A stretch of 64,000 bases of DNA from Papilionanthe hookeriana x Papilionanthe teres (taxonomy: Eukaryota > Streptophyta > Magnoliopsida > Asparagales > Orchidaceae), in the NCBI GenBank assembly GCA_022702705.1, contig CM040439.1:26688345-26752344 (forward strand), read 5' to 3'. The notes under the pieces are model-generated. The model was not told the DNA's origin and searched no databases. It saw nothing but the letters and a program-made list of their open reading frames with translations. The position numbers and the translations under genes are program-made. This document shows positions 59,684-64,000 of the stretch, one piece after another; position 1 is the first letter of the stretch, and the number at the start of each line of letters is the position of its first letter.

Positions 59684-62050
59684 GTCTTTCTCATTTACTT
59701 GGATGTTGCACGCTACATTCAAGTCCTAGTTGTTCTCCAGATCATTTTTCTTGACCTGACGTTTTTGTTGCAATATAACTTAATCATAACTATAGCTTTT
59801 CAGGGCCTTTTAGAATGATGATAATAAGCTTTGAGGGAAGTCTCGTCGGATGTGTAGGAAGTGTCATCGGGTATGTAGTGCAAATAAAAAATAAAATAAA
59901 TATTTGCTCCCATAGTTGGAGGAAGTAGCTGATATCTCCCACATTCTTTTGTATGGCAATGAAAAATTTGCTCCCGTAGTGGAAAAAAATGTCACCAAAA
60001 TTTAATACTACGTTTCTTTTTCTTCCAACCAGATACCAAAATTTTAAGATTCCATTTGCAGTACTGTTCATGCAAGCAACCCAACAGTATCTGAGTTTTA
60101 TCAAAAAACAATATGGTCATCTTTTCGGAATATAATCTTGATTCACCTTGAGAAGTTGCTTGTTTGAATAGGAAGCACAAAATGACCATCTACTAATAAC
60201 CCTATGATCAATCACTTTAGAATTTTGGATCTACAAAACTTGGTGAAACCATCAATAACCATTAGTTACAAATTCTTTTTGATGCTTCTTATCGTTCGAG
60301 AAGTCTCTATGGCTCTCTGCCTCTTGTCTAGAGATTGTTGAAGGAGAGATAGAGATGAACATTGCATTGTCGGCGTTGTTTTGGGCCGGTGAAGTGCCCG
60401 TAAGAAGCTGTCGGTCGCCGGAATCGGAATCCCGTCGCCCGCTTCGGAAGAATCCTTCAACGAAAAGAAAGGAAGTCAAACTGACCTTATATTTTTCATA
60501 GTTTGAATGAAAGAGCGTTACACCTCAAGTCATGCACTTATCCCGAAAGACAAACACAAGACTTAAGGGTGAGGCTCGATCAAATAAACTAAGAAATGTA
60601 TGACGTCCGTTTGGTCACGAAACCAATTTATTTGCTTGACAAATTCCCTTATTTAATATGAAGAATTAAATAGGGTTTATTTTAAATTGGGTTCGGAAAA
60701 TGCTTCCTATAAGGCAAGCACTTATAGTTAATTACATCTTAAATGACCGAAATCATCTAAGAATACTCTTGATAAAAATCGGAAATATTATCTTCGATGA
60801 GGTCGAAAGGATAGGACTTTTCAACGAAATAAGATGTGGAAGTGTGCAGAGGTTGGCTCAATTTGGAAATTTGGAATGTAGAATCCAAAGGAGAAGAAGC
60901 TAGGGATGTCGGAGGTCCGAAGCGAGCCTCAATAACTTCCCGAGCTATCCTATGATTTCGTTGACGACGACAAGCTCCATCTATTGAAGACGATCGTGTC
61001 TGCCCACTATACTTAGCTCCGAGCTCCTTGCAGTGAAGAGGTTGAGTTTCTAAGGTGACAGGTCAAAATGTTCAATCAAGTGGCCCTATGGTCGAAGTTC
61101 TTCTAAACATCCTACTGCAAATATGTTTAAGTGTTGTACTGATTTATAACGGGATATGTATATAAACAGGAAGTAATGATAGAAGCGTCTAACGATATAT
61201 AATGTAACGTGCTAAACGGGATAACATGCAGATAGCAGTATGAAAAGTGACGACTAAACAAGATATAGCATGCAGATAGCAGTACAAAGATGGTAACATG
61301 CTGCAAATGTAAACAAACTCGTATACCAGGAGGCCCGTTATTTTCTTTCGTCTAGCCAATGACAGTGTGTCACATGAAAGCAAGCAAGCGAAAATAAAAG
61401 GTCGTCGAAAAACTCAAGAAAACAAAGTGATCGACCCACAACGGGAAAGCTCGAGAAAAGTAGTAAAAGTCACCAAAACTCCGAGAAAATCCTAAAAAGG
61501 ACCACGAGTGCTCTATCAAAAATCAAATGAAAACCGAAGAAAACCGCAAGCACTCGGCTCGGAGCTAGGCTCGGAACCGTGTAAGATCTGCTCGAAGGGT
61601 CGTCGAAGCGCTACTCGGTCACACGAGTGTATGAAGCTCGCCACTGCAATGAAGGGTGTCCAACTAAACCTAACTCGGGAGAGTGTTCCCCACCCAAGAT
61701 CGATAATCAACAAGTGGACAATCAAATTTTATAATGTAGTTTTGAAATTTATATTTTTAGCATGCATATGGATTTCAGACATGCAAAAGAAAGTTTATCA
61801 ATTTTTTTTATTGTGGTGGAAAGATATTTTTGTTGCGAAATGTAGTATCGTATTTTTAAAAGATCTTGAAAAATATAATTGTCCACGAGTCGATCATTTC
61901 GTAGGGTAAATGATCGCTAACAATCCTAAGAAGGTACGGGTGCCCCGCTTGCCTTGTAGCGGTGAATGATACCGTCATCCTACGGTTCACCGGCCTAGAG
62001 CGAGTCCCGATGTCGTAGGATGGGATATCGTTCTACTCTATCAGCTGGCG
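59684..62050. other. region downstream of ALG10 exon 4, probably intron or repeat DNA
   Basis: If ALG10 continues, this is intronic. A possible acceptor 'cttttcag|ggcc' near 59802 is followed by text that does not match ALG10. A GC-richer patch on the minus strand (60479-60252) reads as 75 open codons without a known domain. From about 61190 to 61300 'catgcagatagcagta' occurs twice. 61380-62040 is GC-richer than its surroundings with many 'tcga' words, and looks like LTR-element DNA, but no diagnostic protein was found. Confidence 0.4.
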
Positions 62051-62699
62051 TGCCTTTTGCATCATCGCCGTCATCGCCCCAAAACAAAACAAAAACCAAA
62101 ACCGACTCCGAGTGAAGCGGGAAAACGTGTCGAGCAACGAAAAGGGGAAAAGAAGATTAACTCACCTTCGAATTTGAAGGGTCGATTCGACGGGTGGGTT
62201 ATTCTAAAATTCCCCAAGACATGTAATAACAAACATCGAAAACAAAACTCGAGCTCCACGAATCGACCCCGAAGGTGTCATTTTCTTGCTCGAATACAAT
62301 TGGATCGACCCAAAGAGGTGTCCTTTCCGTTCAAATATAAAAGAAGAAAATGAAATTCGAAAATCGTTTAAATCCTCGTAAATCAAACGGAAAAGAAAAT
62401 GACTCGGGAAAACCCACACGAACTCCTGGGCTCTCGTTAAAACCCGACTTTCCAATTCCAAATTAATTCTTTATCTTTTGAAACACAGATTCCCTCAACG
62501 AAACCACCCCTAGGCTCAGGACCAAGCTCACAACAACAGGAGAATCACCAAACTTCCAATACATAAGAAAGTGAATGGACAAGCTTTTCAAAATCAGTTT
62601 AACTCCAAGCTCAACACCAAGTGCAAGAAGGTATTCATCAAATGGCTATAAAATTGAACTCACATGAAGCCACCATTAAGCTAACACAAGGTATAAACC

Positions 62700-63320
62700 C
62701 AAGCCACTATATAGCTGGAAATCAGCCCGACCTAAGTCAAAAACAGCCCCAACACAAAGCTAAAACAAAAGGTGCTAGAAGATCCAACCCAAGCTGAAAC
62801 ATGACCAAAATCTGAGCCACAACAAGGTTGAAAACGAGCCCAACTCTAAGTTAAAGCAGCCCCAATATAGAACTAATGTAAGAAGTGCCAAAGGATCCAA
62901 ACCGAGCACAGCAAGGCTAAGAATAAGCTTAAAATCAGGCTACAGTAGTCCCAACCCAAATTCGAACAAAAGGTGCTAAAGGAGCCAACCCCGATCCACA
63001 CAAAACCAGAAACCGAGCCACGATGAGGCTGGAAATAAATTCAACTCCGAGTTATAACAATTCCAACGTAAAGCCAAATCGAAATATCGAAGTAGTCAAA
63101 ACCGAGATACTACCGACCTAACCCGAGCCATAGCAAGGCTGGGAACAAGCTTACAATCAAACTATAGCAATCCCAACTCAAGGCCAAAGCAAAGGGAGCT
63201 AAGGGAGCCAACCCGAGCCCAAACAGGGTCAAACCCGAACCATAGTCAGGTGGAATGAGTCCAGCTTCAAATTAAAACGAGGGTGTAGTAGTACCAATTG
63301 AAAGCCGAGCCATACAAGGC
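62700..63320. repeat. degenerate ~110-bp tandem array
   Basis: About six units start near 62742, 62853, 62945, 63058, 63165 and 63280. Each runs roughly 'ag.cccaac.caaagc.aaa.caaa.ggtgctaa', then 'ga.ccaacccgag', 'accgagccay.aca.ggctgga', and 'aagctc.actc.aagttata'. Unit length varies from about 90 to 120 bases and the units are well diverged. Flanking DNA to 64000 has similar word use but no clear period. No coding function seen. Confidence 0.65.
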
Positions 63321-64000
63321 TAAAAAAAGGAAACCAGCTAGAATTAAGCTCGAGGCAGGATATAGCAAGACTTCAACAAAACCTGATATAAGAATAAATC
63401 CAAAACACCAAAACGAGCCATCGAATAGGAAATAAATCAAACCAACCGAGCTTCCAAACAAAGCCAAAATGAATCTCTCAAAACATTGAAATAAGAGCGA
63501 GCAAATATACATTGAAATAGCCTTCAGGGTAAGGGCTAAGCTAAACCAACCGAGCTTCCAAATGAGCTGTAGTAAAGTTAAAATCACACCTAGCATGAAG
63601 CTAAAACAAACATTTCCATATGCTCAATATATTAAAATGCAGAGCCTCAATACATTTATCATGAAAGTGAACATAGGGCTCCTTCAAGTTGAATTAAAAC
63701 TTCACCTTAACATGCAACTTTTGTAAAGGAAAGCTACAAGGAGCAAGAAATGAGCTCCATATGTATGTAGAATTAAATAAATACTTCCATGCCTCATGTC
63801 AAGCTAAAATGAGCAAATGACATCTCAATATCCACCTTAACCTCGCTTGCAAACAGAACCAACCTTTACCTCGAACACATGCTTTTAATACATCAAAAGT
63901 AAAGGACTAGCACATGCTTGAAATAAGAACACACATAGGATCTCCTTCCCAACACTCCTAGTATGCACTTTCCTTTTTAAAGAGTGAAGCTTAAAACATT
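63321..64000. other. window end, repeat-like DNA
   Basis: 'gagctt', 'gagcc' and 'aagctaaa' words continue, suggesting more of the same repeat environment. No gene or ALG10 exon recognised. Confidence 0.35.

Noticed and set aside
59802..59920. Possible fifth ALG10 exon after 'cttttcag'
   Set aside because: The splice phase would fit, but the translation does not resemble the ALG10 C-terminal membrane region and reaches a stop soon after.
60252..60479. 75-codon GC-richer open frame on the minus strand
   Set aside because: Looks slightly coding-like, but has no known domain, and two frames overlap with similar openness. Left as unassigned DNA.
62057..62353. 98-codon basic open frame near the right end
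   Set aside because: Lys/Arg/Pro-rich composition follows from the local base pattern; frames on the opposite strand are equally open; no known domain.
1..64000. A new defence system, biosynthetic cluster or organelle-derived insert
   Set aside because: The four genes belong to well-known unrelated families; no clustered enzymes and no organelle gene fragments were recognised.

Overview
The window is nuclear DNA from a flowering plant, probably a eudicot. It is AT-rich, has long introns with GT/AG borders, and holds four single-copy plant-type genes in a sea of decayed retrotransposons and MITEs. The species cannot be named from the sequence. No bacterial-style operons, CRISPR arrays or obviously new multi-gene systems were seen. 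The interest lies in the gene neighbourhood and in nested, antisense mobile-element insertions inside introns.

Layout. 1-4.2 kb: remnants of LTR elements (a repeated LTR-like unit with GC-rich minisatellites, a tRNA-type primer site, two Copia gag fragments and one Copia LTR). 4.9-5.3 kb: a long foldback element with a target-site duplication. 6.25-14.94 kb, minus strand: a six-exon receptor-like cytoplasmic kinase of the PBL/APK1/NAK group (411 aa), with a 5.9-kb intron full of repeats. 15-23 kb: MITEs, an RTE-type LINE remnant and a 190-bp tandem repeat. 23.4-32.5 kb, plus strand: replication protein A large subunit (873 aa, two coding exons, RPA1C/E-like with C-terminal zinc knuckles). Its 6.5-kb intron carries a LINE tail split by a complete but dead Copia element with LTRs, primer site and a perfect 5-bp target duplication.

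32.5-42.8 kb: a tRNA-Lys(CTT) gene, MITEs, a (TA)n tract, a LINE ORF1 remnant inserted in a (TA)n tract, and LTR-like repeats with degenerate GGTCAAC-type minisatellites. 42.85-45.59 kb, plus strand: a four-exon POLTERGEIST-LIKE protein phosphatase 2C (666 aa). 45.8-48.8 kb: a Copia integrase fragment and three MITEs of one family. From 49.06 kb, plus strand: the first four coding exons of ALG10, the ER alpha-1,2-glucosyltransferase, with a second decayed Copia element in its third intron. The ALG10 3' exons are not found before the window ends. The last 4 kb is repeat-like DNA with a degenerate ~110-bp tandem array.

The genes do not form a pathway: plasma-membrane signalling (PBL kinase, PLL phosphatase), DNA replication/repair (RPA1) and N-glycan precursor synthesis (ALG10). 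As recalled, PLL2 and ALG10 are neighbours in Arabidopsis (At5g02400, At5g02410) and NAK (At5g02290) lies close by, so this window probably preserves an ancient block expanded by transposons. Both intronic Copia elements lie antisense to their host genes.
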